Both the position numbers and the translations under genes were made by a program. From positions 62,001 to 126,000 of the forward strand of contig NZ_JAKGBI010000013.1 of assembly GCF_021530565.1 (NCBI RefSeq): a DNA stretch of 64,000 nucleotides. The letters run 5' to 3'. Shown here in pieces: positions 19,325 to 27,379 of the stretch; the stretch's first letter is position 1; each line of letters begins with the position of its first letter. The notes beneath the pieces were generated by a model. That model searched no databases, was not told the DNA's origin, and was given only the letters and a program-made list of their open reading frames with translations. The DNA is from Pseudoalteromonas sp. SMS1. GTDB lineage: Bacteria; Pseudomonadota; Gammaproteobacteria; Enterobacterales; Alteromonadaceae.

Positions 19325-19367
19325 CTAAACTAAACAGTTGAAGATGATGCACCTTCATTTAGTTTAG
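19325..19367. repeat. Inverted repeat in the efflux-operon leader
   Basis: CTAAACTAAA and TTTAGTTTAG are perfect 10-bp inverted repeats 23 bp apart, with a nested TGAAG/CTTCA pair. They lie 29 to 71 bp upstream of the adaptor start, so they may form an mRNA leader hairpin or a protein-binding site. No T-run adjoins them. Confidence 0.55.
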
Positions 19368-19475
19368 CGTACTGCCTTGTATAAACTAGTTCACTGAGCG
19401 TGATTTAGTGGGCACTTTGTCATTTCATACCTTCCTCACACCAAAGTAAAGGTTAATTAGTCGACAATTATACAA

Positions 19476-19493
19476 GTAAACGCTAGTGTATAC
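19476..19493. promoter_or_regulatory. Candidate TetR operator 1
   Basis: GTAAAC-N6-GTATAC is an 18-bp imperfect palindrome (one mismatch). It is the first of three similar sites spaced 33 and 32 bp apart between the divergent tetR and efflux genes. Confidence 0.55.
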
Positions 19494-19508
19494 TTGTTAG
19501 GTTTAAAG

Positions 19509-19526
19509 GTAAACGGTGTCGTGTAC
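19509..19526. promoter_or_regulatory. Candidate TetR operator 2
   Basis: GTAAAC-N6-GTGTAC is an 18-bp imperfect palindrome with one mismatch. Its centre is 33 bp from that of site 1, about three helical turns, and it shares the TAAACG core. Confidence 0.55.
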
Positions 19527-19540
19527 TTTTATTTTTTAGC

Positions 19541-19558
19541 ATAAACGGCGAGGTTTAC
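19541..19558. promoter_or_regulatory. Candidate TetR operator 3
   Basis: ATAAAC-N6-GTTTAC is an 18-bp imperfect palindrome with one mismatch, centred 32 bp from site 2 and 60 bp before the tetR start codon. It again contains TAAACG. Confidence 0.55.
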
Positions 19559-19617
19559 TTTTTATTGTTCCTATTATTGGTTAAACTTATGTTAATTGAT
19601 AAGTAAGAGAGAGATAA

Positions 19618-20220
19618 ATGACACAATTGTCAGCAAAGCAACAAGCAATATTGAGTGCCGCAATTGAGCAGTTTGCATTGATGGGACTGCAAGCGACGAC
19701 GATGGAAGCAATATGTCAAAAAGCTGAAGTATCAAAACGCACTCTTTACAAGCACTATCCAAATAAGGAGGCTTTGTTTGATGCTGTGGTAATTTCACTT
19801 ATTGAAAGAATACAGCCTCTGTCAGCGATTCAATTTATTCCAAACTACGATTTTGAAGTGCAACTTAAGCACTTAGCAAATAGCGCGGTCAGTTTACTGT
19901 CTGATCCAGATTATATAAGGTTGTCTCGAATCGTGATGATTGAATCGATGCGTAGTGAAGAACAAGCAATGCGTTTAAATGAGAAGTTTAGTCATTGTGA
20001 ACGCTCTATGGTGGTTTGGTTTGAAGAGGCTGCGTTAGCTGGCTGTTTAGGTGATTGTGAGTCGCATTTTGCAGCTGCATTTTTTTGGGGGGGACTAAAA
20101 CGACTGACTTTTTGGGAGATGGCAATCCGTTGGCAACCTCCCATCGATGAGCAGCAATTGTCTGATTTTATTACTCAGGCTTGTAAGCTCTTTTGTAATG
20201 GGGTTACTCCACGCCAATAA
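19618..20220 (+). CDS. TetR/AcrR-family transcriptional repressor
   Basis: The 200-residue protein has the TetR helix-turn-helix at its N-terminus (AIEQFALMGLQATTMEAICQ, then EVSKRTLYKHYPNKEALF), followed by a divergent ligand-binding half. It is divergent from the AcrAB-type operon and is therefore very likely its local repressor, as AcrR is for acrAB. GAGAGA 7 bp before the ATG serves as the ribosome site. The coding sequence contains a T7G7 tract at 20080-20093. Its 3' end overlaps the convergent ABC exporter gene by 17 bp. Confidence 0.93.
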   Translation: MTQLSAKQQAILSAAIEQFALMGLQATTMEAICQKAEVSKRTLYKHYPNKEALFDAVVISLIERIQPLSAIQFIPNYDFEVQLKHLANSAVSLLSDPDYIRLSRIVMIESMRSEEQAMRLNEKFSHCERSMVVWFEEAALAGCLGDCESHFAAAFFWGGLKRLTFWEMAIRWQPPIDEQQLSDFITQACKLFCNGVTPRQ

Positions 20221-22048
20221 ACCCACCCGTTTGATGCGCCCAAAGCTTGGCATAGACTCCTTGCTTATTGAGCAATTCTTGATGTGTGCCTTGTTCAACG
20301 ATTTGCCCTTGATCTATTACAATGAGTCGGTCCATTTTCGCGATAGTGGATAATCTGTGGGCTATCGCGATAACGGTTTTATTTTGCATCAAGTTGTTCA
20401 AGCTTTCTTGGATTGCAATTTCGGATTCGGAATCCAATGCAGAAGTTGCCTCATCAAGGATTAAAATTGGCGCATTTTTTAATAAAACTCTTGCTATGGC
20501 GATTCGTTGGCGTTGCCCACCAGATAATTTTACACCGCGCTCACCAACCATGGCATCTAAGCCTGTATTCCCGTAACTATCTTCCAGCTCAGCGATAAAA
20601 TCGAGAGCTTGTGCTTGTACAATGGCATCTTGTAGCGCTTGCTCATTTGCGTCTGGCCTGCCATATAAAACGTTGTCTCTTACACTGCGATGAAGTAGGG
20701 CTGTATCTTGCGTCACCATGGCAATGTGTTGCCTAAGGCTTTCTTGAGAAACTTGGCTGATATCCTGTCCATCAATGGTGATGCGACCATCTTCTAAGTC
20801 GTAAAATCGCAACAGTAAGTTGACAAGGGTAGACTTGCCAGCGCCAGAGCGGCCCACAAGGCCAATTTTTTCACCGTGTTTAATATCTAAACTCAGATTC
20901 TGGAATATTGAAGTTGATGCATTTGGGTCATGTTTTTTGTACGCGAAGTTTATTTTGTCAAAGTGTATTGCACCCGATGTCACTTGCAATGTTTTTGCTG
21001 TCTTGGGGTCTTTGACTGAAACAGGCTTAGATAGCGTATTCATGCCGTCAGCAACAGTACCAATATTTTCAAACAAACTACTTATTTCCCACATTATCCA
21101 TTGCGACATCCCGTTCAAACGCAGTGAAAGGCTGACTGCGACGGCAATAGCACCCGTGGTGATTGCGGAGTCGGCCCATAAATACAGTGCGAGGCCAGCG
21201 ACTAAAAAGACCAGAGTATAGTTGATAGCTTGGATGCTTACATTAAGGCTAGTTACCAAACGCATTTGCTTATAGACCGGGCTCATGAATAAGTTCATAC
21301 TGCTTTTAGCATAGTCTTCTTCGCGTTTGGTGTATGAAAACAGTTTGACCGTCGAAATATTCGTATAGCTATCTACAATCCGGCCTGTCATTTCGGATCG
21401 AGCATCGGCTTGCTCTGATGCAACAGATTTCAATCGAGGCACAAAGTAAATCTGAAGAGCAATATAGAAAACTAACCAAAGAAGCAGGGGAGCAAGTAAC
21501 CTTGGATCGCTACTACCAATCAAAATTAAAGTGGCTCCAAAGTAGACCCCAATATAAACAAGGACATCAAGTAGCTTCATGACGGCTTCTCGAATTGCCA
21601 AAGACGTTTGCATCACTTTTGTCGCAATACGACCAGCAAATTCGTCTTGGTAAAACTCCATGCTTTGTTTGAGCAGATAGCGGTGAGAGAGCCATCGTAT
21701 TGCCATTGGATAGTTACCTAGTAAACTTTGATGTAGGAGTGCACTATGCAGAAATACCAAAATAGGAATACCAATAACAGTAATGGCAGCCATAGCCATA
21801 AGCTCACCGGACTTTTCCGCAAATAGCTGTTCAGGTGTCATTGCTTGCATCCAGTCAACCAAAGTACCCATAAAGCTAAATAGTGTAACTTCGAGTATTG
21901 CCAATAACGCAGCACAGGCAGACATACAAACTAGCGGGATTTCCATACCTTTCGTATAAAATCGGCAAAAAGCATATAGAGAGTTTGGCGGCTGCTCAGC
22001 GTCTTGAGCTGGGAAAGGCTGGGTAATTTTTTCAAATAATTTATACAT
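20204..22048 (-). CDS. ABC exporter with fused membrane and ATPase domains (MsbA/multidrug type)
   Basis: The 614-residue half-transporter has six membrane helices in an ABC transmembrane domain (about 50-345) and a C-terminal ATPase with Walker A GRSGAGKST, signature LSGGQRQR, Walker B ILILDEATSALD and the H-loop IAHRLSTI. It probably acts as a homodimer exporting lipids, drugs or peptides. I prefer ATG 22048; an upstream in-frame TTG at 22081 would add eleven residues. The stop codon lies inside the 3' end of the convergent tetR gene. Its neighbours give no substrate hint. Confidence 0.9.
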   Translation of the reverse strand: MYKLFEKITQPFPAQDAEQPPNSLYAFCRFYTKGMEIPLVCMSACAALLAILEVTLFSFMGTLVDWMQAMTPEQLFAEKSGELMAMAAITVIGIPILVFLHSALLHQSLLGNYPMAIRWLSHRYLLKQSMEFYQDEFAGRIATKVMQTSLAIREAVMKLLDVLVYIGVYFGATLILIGSSDPRLLAPLLLWLVFYIALQIYFVPRLKSVASEQADARSEMTGRIVDSYTNISTVKLFSYTKREEDYAKSSMNLFMSPVYKQMRLVTSLNVSIQAINYTLVFLVAGLALYLWADSAITTGAIAVAVSLSLRLNGMSQWIMWEISSLFENIGTVADGMNTLSKPVSVKDPKTAKTLQVTSGAIHFDKINFAYKKHDPNASTSIFQNLSLDIKHGEKIGLVGRSGAGKSTLVNLLLRFYDLEDGRITIDGQDISQVSQESLRQHIAMVTQDTALLHRSVRDNVLYGRPDANEQALQDAIVQAQALDFIAELEDSYGNTGLDAMVGERGVKLSGGQRQRIAIARVLLKNAPILILDEATSALDSESEIAIQESLNNLMQNKTVIAIAHRLSTIAKMDRLIVIDQGQIVEQGTHQELLNKQGVYAKLWAHQTGGFIGVE

Positions 22049-22169
22049 ACCATTTTGGTTAAAAAAGATCCGTTTATACAAACATATCGATTTTTTTAAC
22101 TTTTAGCAGCTTAAAATTAAGTAAAGTTTTTTCTTAAAGGTAATTTTGCTGTTAAGGAGGGGAGTCGGA

Positions 22170-22192
22170 AGGTGAGCCAGAGTAGCTCACCT
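22170..22192 (-). terminator. Weak hairpin after the DUF3010 gene
   Basis: AGGTGAGC and GCTCACCT form an 8-bp stem with a 7-nt loop, 17 bp past the DUF3010 stop. No T-run follows, so termination may be weak or Rho-assisted. Confidence 0.35.
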
Positions 22193-22208
22193 ATCAACTT
22201 GCAATCAA

Positions 22209-22667
22209 TTAGTCTTGGTCTTCTACATCATGTCCATATGTTTTACGCATGATCAAAACATATGCATTGTTGAATGCTTGTTCTTGATATTTTCTTAATC
22301 CAGTGTCTTCATAGTCCACTGGTACAGGATTGCGTTTTAACTGCTCTTTCACTTCGGTTGCATTTAATATGTGTACTTCTGCATTGTCGATAAGCTGAAA
22401 CGCGGCTTCCATTTTGAAGCCTGCCGCGCTTCCCGCGAATTTACCTTTGTGTGCACGCTGGCGAATTGCAATTGTATCTATTTGATAATCTTCAACAAGT
22501 TTTGACAAGTCAAAGTGAAACTTACGCATTACTTCTTGATCTTGGCCAATATTTGGTAATGTAAAGCGTGTTTGTCGAATGTCACGAATATCGAAAACGT
22601 CGCTCTCTTTTGCTAAAAGACAAAGCATCGCTTCGCTGCCAGTGATTTCTACGCCAAGTGTTCTCAT
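22209..22667 (-). CDS. DUF3010 family protein
   Basis: This is a 152-residue soluble protein. The start chosen is the ATG giving MRTLGVEITGSEAM, preceded by GGGAAA; a start 12 codons upstream is less likely. The sequence resembles the DUF3010 family of marine gammaproteobacteria, whose fold has been compared with RNase H-like domains (the GVEITG opening fits a beta-hairpin). No catalytic assignment is possible from sequence. It lies 52 bp downstream of the EEP-family gene on the same strand and may be co-transcribed with it. Confidence 0.75.
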   Translation of the reverse strand: MRTLGVEITGSEAMLCLLAKESDVFDIRDIRQTRFTLPNIGQDQEVMRKFHFDLSKLVEDYQIDTIAIRQRAHKGKFAGSAAGFKMEAAFQLIDNAEVHILNATEVKEQLKRNPVPVDYEDTGLRKYQEQAFNNAYVLIMRKTYGHDVEDQD

Positions 22668-22718
22668 TGTGTTTCCCAATTTATAGCTATTGGCTGCGAT
22701 CATAGCATAGCTTTTTCA

Positions 22719-23720
22719 TTAAATCGTAATTTCTATTGCGATAGCTGCATGATCAGAATAACGAATGTCCTCATCATCCCTTTTTGGGTCTAAATGACTG
22801 GCGTAATTGTAGTAAGTCAGAGAGGTGACTTTACCGTTTGGGTGTGAAGGTGAGAATTCTTTCGATGCCAATATGTAATCAAGTACATTGCCTTCACCTT
22901 GGAAATAATGGGTAGGGGGCTTTTGCTCAAACTCGAACCGATTATCAGCTATCGAGAAGCTTTCAAATAACCCAACACTGTCGAATTTTGAAGGTTCACT
23001 GCTAATCGGAAATTGCTCTGTCATAAACGACAGTGCAGGGCTTGAAATATGTGCATTAAAGTCCCCCATTACGAGCGTCGCTGACGATTTTTCTCGCTGG
23101 GTTTTTAGGGCATCATAATACACAATTGATGCTTCTAAAGAGCGTGATATTTGAGACTGCATTGCCCCCACTGTTTGATTGAGCAGTGTTAGGAAAGGAT
23201 CCTCTTGATCTGGTTCACCGAGAATATGGGCCATGGAGTGAACGCGTTGAGATTTAAAATGCACAGCGTATATGGTTAAGGGGCCAAACCCTTCAATTTC
23301 GAATGTGCATTTTATAGGTGTTCGGTTGAATTTGAATTGTGCCAAGTTGTTGAGGTACTCAAGCAGCTCGTGACTGGGTTCGAGTGGCTTGCACCGTTTA
23401 AAAGGAATTTTTGAAGCAATGGCTACAACAGGGTTAAATAAGACATTGGCATAGACAGGGTCTTGGGTTGGGGTATCGACAGTGGCGAAATATTTGAGAC
23501 CAAGTTCATCACAGAGTGAAGCGAGAATGTCGGGATTAAAAACTTCTTGAAATACGATTACTGAAGGGTCGATGTGCTGGATCAACCCCGTTATAAATTG
23601 CGTTTTTGTAACCCATTGAGTGTCCCGATAGGTTTCTTCCGGTTGATAAAATGCATAAGGGGGTGCTGCGAAATTTAATAAGTTAAAGGACGCAAATTTT
23701 AGAGATTTCTGTCGCACCAT
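22719..23720 (-). CDS. Endonuclease/exonuclease/phosphatase (EEP) family hydrolase
   Basis: The 333-residue protein has the EEP-fold landmarks: N-terminal SFNLLNF, the metal-binding Glu in VFQEVFNP, VMGDFNAH with the catalytic Asp/Asn, and the terminal SDHAAI histidine. No signal peptide is present, so it is cytoplasmic. Relatives hydrolyse phosphodiester or phosphomonoester bonds in nucleic acids, phospholipids or metabolites; the substrate here is open. It is divergent from thrS. Confidence 0.85.
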   Translation of the reverse strand: MVRQKSLKFASFNLLNFAAPPYAFYQPEETYRDTQWVTKTQFITGLIQHIDPSVIVFQEVFNPDILASLCDELGLKYFATVDTPTQDPVYANVLFNPVVAIASKIPFKRCKPLEPSHELLEYLNNLAQFKFNRTPIKCTFEIEGFGPLTIYAVHFKSQRVHSMAHILGEPDQEDPFLTLLNQTVGAMQSQISRSLEASIVYYDALKTQREKSSATLVMGDFNAHISSPALSFMTEQFPISSEPSKFDSVGLFESFSIADNRFEFEQKPPTHYFQGEGNVLDYILASKEFSPSHPNGKVTSLTYYNYASHLDPKRDDEDIRYSDHAAIAIEITI

Positions 23721-23844
23721 GTAATTCCCTCATTTTTTAATCATTATCGACTACTTTATATTAGTCTTTTCCTTGCAACTCGTCACGCATCAGGTCACAA
23801 TACCGCTAGGACTGTAAGACCCCAGTCAAATTTAGCATACCACT

Positions 23845-23863
23845 GAATAACCAATGCTTATTC
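23845..23863 (+). promoter_or_regulatory. Upstream hairpin in the thrS leader
   Basis: GAATAA and TTATTC pair over a 7-nt loop about 90 bp before the thrS start. It may be the second structured element of the operator, in addition to the anticodon-arm mimic downstream. The stem is only 6 bp, so this is tentative. Confidence 0.35.
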
Positions 23864-23911
23864 GTAAAAGCGTTGATGGGCACACATTACACTAAGATAA
23901 ATTAAATACAT

Positions 23912-23932
23912 GTGACGCGGCGTAGGTGTCAC
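23912..23932 (+). promoter_or_regulatory. thrS translational operator: tRNA-Thr anticodon-arm mimic
   Basis: GTGACGC and GTGTCAC form a 7-bp stem (one G-T wobble) closing a 7-nt loop GGCGTAG. The central loop positions, equivalent to tRNA positions 34-36, read CGT, the anticodon of tRNA-Thr(CGU), and the next base is A as at tRNA position 37. The hairpin ends 20 bp before the thrS ATG. In E. coli ThrRS represses its own translation by binding a leader hairpin that imitates the tRNA-Thr anticodon arm; the same logic is proposed here. Position 33 is G rather than U. Confidence 0.65.
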
Positions 23933-23952
23933 CACTGTAAATAGGATTAAAA

Positions 23953-25863
23953 ATGCCAGTAATTACTCTTCCTGACGGCAGTCAGCGTATTTTCGAAAAC
24001 CCAGTTTCCACTCTAGATGTAGCCAAAGATATCGGTCCAGGCCTTGCCAAAGCAACGATCGCCGGTCGTGTAAATGGCGAGCGTGTTGATGCATGTGACA
24101 TCATTGAACAAGATGCAAGCCTTGAAATCATCACGGCTAAAGATGAAGACGGATTAGAGATTATCCGCCACTCTTGCGCGCACTTAATTGGCCACGCAGT
24201 TAAGCAACTTTTCCCTGAAGCAAAAATGGCGATAGGTCCAACCATCGACAATGGCTTCTACTATGACATCGATATGGAGCATTCATTGACCCAAGAAGAC
24301 CTTGAGGCCATTGAAAAGCGCATGTTGCAATTGGCCAAGACCAATTATGATGTGGTTAAAAAGAAAGTGAGCTGGCAAGAAGCGAGGGATACGTTTGAAG
24401 CACGCGGTGAAACGTACAAGATGGAAATCCTAGACGAAAATGTCGCTAAAGATGATCGCCCAGGCTTGTATCACCACGAAGAATACATTGATATGTGTCG
24501 TGGACCTCATGTACCTAACATGAAGTTCTGCCAACACTTTAAGATTATGAAAGTTGCTGGCGCATACTGGCGCGGTAATGCAGATAACAAAATGCTTCAG
24601 CGTATCTACGGTACAGCTTGGGCAGATAAAAAGCAGTTAAAAGCTTACTTGAAGCGACTTGAAGAAGCCGAAAAACGTGACCACCGTAAAATTGGTAAAG
24701 CACTAGATTTGTGGCACTGGCAAGAAGAAGCGCCTGGCATGGTATTTTGGCATAACGATGGTTGGAGCATCTATCGTGAGCTAGAAGACTTTGTTCGAGA
24801 AAAACTTCGAGAGTACGATTACGAAGAAGTTAAAGGCCCGCTCATGATGGACAGAGGTTTGTGGGAAAAGTCTGGTCACTGGGATAAATACTCAGATGCG
24901 ATGTTCACGACAGAGTCAGAAAAACGTGAATACGCGATCAAGCCTATGAACTGCCCAGGTCACGTGCAAATATTTAACCAAGGTCTTAAGTCTTATCGTG
25001 ATTTACCATTACGTATGGCCGAATTCGGTTGTTGTCACCGTAACGAGCCTTCAGGTGCCTTGCACGGCTTAATGCGTGTTCGTGGATTTACACAAGATGA
25101 CGCACACGTATTTTGTACTGAAGAGCAAATTATGGATGAAGTGTCATCGTGTATTAAAATGGTGTATGACACATATGAAACGTTCGGCTTTGAAAAAATT
25201 GTAGTTAAGTTATCGACGCGTCCAGAAAAACGTATCGGTGAAGACGAAATGTGGGATAAAGCGGAAGCAGCACTTGCTGAAGCACTACAGACTAATGACA
25301 TAGAGTTCGATTATTTACCTGGTGAAGGTGCATTCTATGGACCTAAGATCGAATTCACTTTATACGATTGTCTTGAACGAGCTTGGCAATGTGGCACAGT
25401 GCAGCTAGACTTTGCTCTACCGGGTCGTTTAGGGGCTACTTATGTTGCTGAAAACAACGAACGTAAGACACCTGTGATGATCCACCGTGCGATTTTAGGA
25501 TCGATTGAGCGTTTCATTGGCATTCTGACTGAAGAGTATGCTGGATTCTTCCCAACTTGGTTGGCACCTAAACAAGTTGTAATCATGAATATTACAGACA
25601 AACAAGCAGATTATGTCCAAGAAGTTGTACAAAAACTGAATAAACTTGGAATAAGAGCTTGTGCTGACTTGAGAAATGAGAAGATTGGCTTTAAAATCCG
25701 CGAGCATACTTTAAAACGTATACCTTATTTGCTTGTTGTTGGTGATAAAGAAGTTGAACAACAAGAGCTAGCAGTAAGAACTCGCAAAGGTGAAGACCTT
25801 GGCAAATTCTCTGTAGATGACTTTGTCGCTAAAATTAGCGAAGAAATCAAAAACAGAGTTTAA
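23953..25863 (+). CDS. thrS: Threonyl-tRNA synthetase
   Basis: The 636-residue class II synthetase attaches threonine to tRNA-Thr. An N-terminal TGS domain (1-61) is followed by the editing domain with [11 protein letters not shown] and MCRGPHV, which removes mischarged serine. The catalytic core has motif 2 around [22 protein letters not shown] and the zinc ligand Cys in [12 protein letters not shown], and the C-terminal anticodon-binding domain starts near residue 535. Length matches E. coli ThrRS (642). It heads the classical thrS-infC-rpmI-rplT cluster and has an anticodon-like hairpin in its leader. Confidence 0.99.
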   Translation: MPVITLPDGSQRIFENPVSTLDVAKDIGPGLAKATIAGRVNGERVDACDIIEQDASLEIITAKDEDGLEIIRHSCAHLIGHAVKQLFPEAKMAIGPTIDNGFYYDIDMEHSLTQEDLEAIEKRMLQLAKTNYDVVKKKVSWQEARDTFEARGETYKMEILDENVAKDDRPGLYHHEEYIDMCRGPHVPNMKFCQHFKIMKVAGAYWRGNADNKMLQRIYGTAWADKKQLKAYLKRLEEAEKRDHRKIGKALDLWHWQEEAPGMVFWHNDGWSIYRELEDFVREKLREYDYEEVKGPLMMDRGLWEKSGHWDKYSDAMFTTESEKREYAIKPMNCPGHVQIFNQGLKSYRDLPLRMAEFGCCHRNEPSGALHGLMRVRGFTQDDAHVFCTEEQIMDEVSSCIKMVYDTYETFGFEKIVVKLSTRPEKRIGEDEMWDKAEAALAEALQTNDIEFDYLPGEGAFYGPKIEFTLYDCLERAWQCGTVQLDFALPGRLGATYVAENNERKTPVMIHRAILGSIERFIGILTEEYAGFFPTWLAPKQVVIMNITDKQADYVQEVVQKLNKLGIRACADLRNEKIGFKIREHTLKRIPYLLVVGDKEVEQQELAVRTRKGEDLGKFSVDDFVAKISEEIKNRV

Positions 25864-25872
25864 TTTAGAACC

Positions 25873-25907
25873 CGTGCGACAAAACATTATTTCAAGGGTG
25901 TCGCACG
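25873..25907 (+). promoter_or_regulatory. thrS-infC intergenic hairpin
   Basis: CGTGCGAC and GTCGCACG form a perfect 8-bp stem over a 19-nt loop, followed by a T-rich stretch. It sits between thrS and the infC ribosome site and may be a weak terminator, processing site or attenuator that adjusts infC relative to thrS. Confidence 0.5.
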
Positions 25908-25938
25908 TTTAATTTTGGATTTTTTGGAGGAACGTACC

Positions 25939-26487
25939 ATTAGAGGCGGCAAAAAAGGGCAAACTACTGCTCAAAAGAATCGTATCAATGATGAAATCAC
26001 AGCGAAAGAAGTTCGCTTAATCGATGCTGAAGGTGAGCAAGCGGGCATCGTCTCGTTAAGAGATGCAATCGCGCAAGCAGAAACTGCAGGTTTAGACCTT
26101 GTTGAAATCAGTCCAAACGCTGAACCACCAGTGTGTAAAGTAATGGACTATGGTAAGTTCCTTTTTGAAAAAGCAAAATTACAAAAAGAACAAAAGAAAA
26201 AGCAAAAACAGATCCAAGTTAAAGAAATTAAATTCCGTCCTGGAACTGACGAAGGTGACTATCAAGTTAAACTTCGTAACTTGCGTAAGTTTTTAGAAGC
26301 TGGCGACAAGGCTAAAATCACTATCCGCTTCCGTGGTCGTGAAATGGCTCACCAAGAAATCGCAATTGACATGCTTAATCGCTTAAAAGCCGATTTGGAA
26401 GAGATCGCTCAAGTAGAGTCGTTCCCGAATCGTGTTGAAGGTCGCCAAATGGTTATGATGATGGCACCTGTTGCAAAAAAAGCTTAA
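25939..26487 (+). CDS. infC: Translation initiation factor IF-3 (AUU start codon)
   Basis: IF-3 binds the 30S subunit, checks codon-anticodon pairing at the start site and prevents premature 50S joining. The 182-residue product has the N-terminal domain ([15 protein letters not shown]), a Lys-rich linker ([13 protein letters not shown]) and the C-terminal domain with [17 protein letters not shown]. The start is ATT at 25939, 8 bp after a strong GGAGG, giving the family N-terminus (RGGKKGQT, compare KGGKRVQ in E. coli). IF-3 discriminates against AUU, so this rare codon gives autogenous control. An in-frame TTG at 25915 has no ribosome site. Confidence 0.97.
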   Translation: MRGGKKGQTTAQKNRINDEITAKEVRLIDAEGEQAGIVSLRDAIAQAETAGLDLVEISPNAEPPVCKVMDYGKFLFEKAKLQKEQKKKQKQIQVKEIKFRPGTDEGDYQVKLRNLRKFLEAGDKAKITIRFRGREMAHQEIAIDMLNRLKADLEEIAQVESFPNRVEGRQMVMMMAPVAKKA

Positions 26488-26524
26488 GTCAGGCATAATT
26501 CGCGCCGATTTTTGAAAGAATTTA

Positions 26525-26617
26525 GTACAGGTATTAAAAAGTACGTTGACTTTATGTCATTGTCACCTGTGCTGACCGGCTTTAAGTAAACTTTTTGATT
26601 TCATTTAGTTTCGCCGG
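26525..26617 (+). promoter_or_regulatory. Possible L20 autoregulatory leader before rpmI
   Basis: The 217-bp gap between infC and rpmI is unusually long for this operon. It contains a stem GTACAGGT/ACCTGTGC (26525-26572) with a nested TGAC/GTCA hairpin, and a longer-range CCGGC/GCCGG pair (26576-26580 with 26613-26617). In E. coli ribosomal protein L20 represses rpmI-rplT translation by binding structured RNA here. Location fits; the structure is my inference. Confidence 0.4.
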
Positions 26618-26704
26618 AACTAGGGTGTAAGCTGGGCCATAAAAGTGATGTTTTCATCCGCCTACTTGCATATATTAAACGCAATATCATTTGGAGTTAT
26701 TGCA

Positions 26705-26905
26705 ATGGCTTATAAGCTAAAAACACACAGAGGTGCTGCAAAGCGCTTCAAAAAGACTGCTTCAGGCGGTTACAAGCGTAAACAGTCGCATCTTCGTCAC
26801 ATTCTGACTAAGAAGTCTTCAAAGCGTAAATTACACCTACGTGCTAAGTCTATGGTTCATAAGAATGACCTAGGCCTTATCGATCGTATGTTACCATTCG
26901 CTTAA
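26705..26905 (+). CDS. rpmI: 50S ribosomal protein L35
   Basis: This 66-residue basic protein has the L35 signature ([18 protein letters not shown], then [19 protein letters not shown]). ATG 26705 follows a TTTGGAG ribosome site and gives the normal length of 65-66 residues; a longer reading frame starting at 26645 is not a plausible N-terminus. It is followed 15 bp later by rplT, with which it is translationally coupled in related bacteria. Confidence 0.98.
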   Translation: MAYKLKTHRGAAKRFKKTASGGYKRKQSHLRHILTKKSSKRKLHLRAKSMVHKNDLGLIDRMLPFA

Positions 26906-26920
26906 TAGAGGATATCAGAA

Positions 26921-27280
26921 ATGGCAAGAGTTAAACGCGGTGTTATCGCACGTGCACGTCACAAAAAAGTATTAAAGCAAGCTAAAGGTTACTACGGAGC
27001 ACGTTCACGTGTTTACCGCGTAGCGTTCCAAGCTGTAACTAAAGCTGGTCAATATGCATACCGTGACCGTCGCGCTAAAAAACGTACTTTCCGTCAACTA
27101 TGGATTGCTCGTATCAACGCTGCAGCACGTCAAAACGGCCTATCTTACAGCCGCTTCATTAACGGCCTTAAAAAGTCGTCAATCGAAATCGATCGTAAGA
27201 TCCTAGCTGATATCGCAGTATATGACCAAGTAGCTTTCACTGCACTAGTAGAGAAAGCAAAAGAAGGTCTTGCAGCTTAA
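26921..27280 (+). CDS. rplT: 50S ribosomal protein L20
   Basis: The 119-residue protein (E. coli 118) begins [18 protein letters not shown] and has the conserved [21 protein letters not shown] and [13 protein letters not shown] segments. It binds 23S rRNA early in 50S assembly and also acts as translational repressor of its own operon in E. coli. It is the last gene of the cluster, closed by an intrinsic terminator. Confidence 0.99.
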   Translation: MARVKRGVIARARHKKVLKQAKGYYGARSRVYRVAFQAVTKAGQYAYRDRRAKKRTFRQLWIARINAAARQNGLSYSRFINGLKKSSIEIDRKILADIAVYDQVAFTALVEKAKEGLAA

Positions 27281-27304
27281 TTTTTAATTAAGTTTAAGCG
27301 ATTT

Positions 27305-27330
27305 AAAAAGGAGCCTAAGGCTCCTTTTTT
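27305..27330 (+). terminator. Rho-independent terminator of the thrS-rplT cluster
   Basis: AAAAAGGAGCC and GGCTCCTTTTT form an 11-bp perfect stem with a TAA loop, ending in six T residues, 24 bp after rplT. Confidence 0.95.
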
Positions 27331-27379
27331 AGTTTTTATTGTATGCCTTTACTGAGCAAGTAGGTCTATGCATCAATGC

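Noticed and set aside
26645..26704. Upstream extension of rpmI
   Set aside because: L35 is 65-66 residues with a conserved N-terminus; ATG 26705 has the proper ribosome site, so the extra 20 codons are leader RNA.
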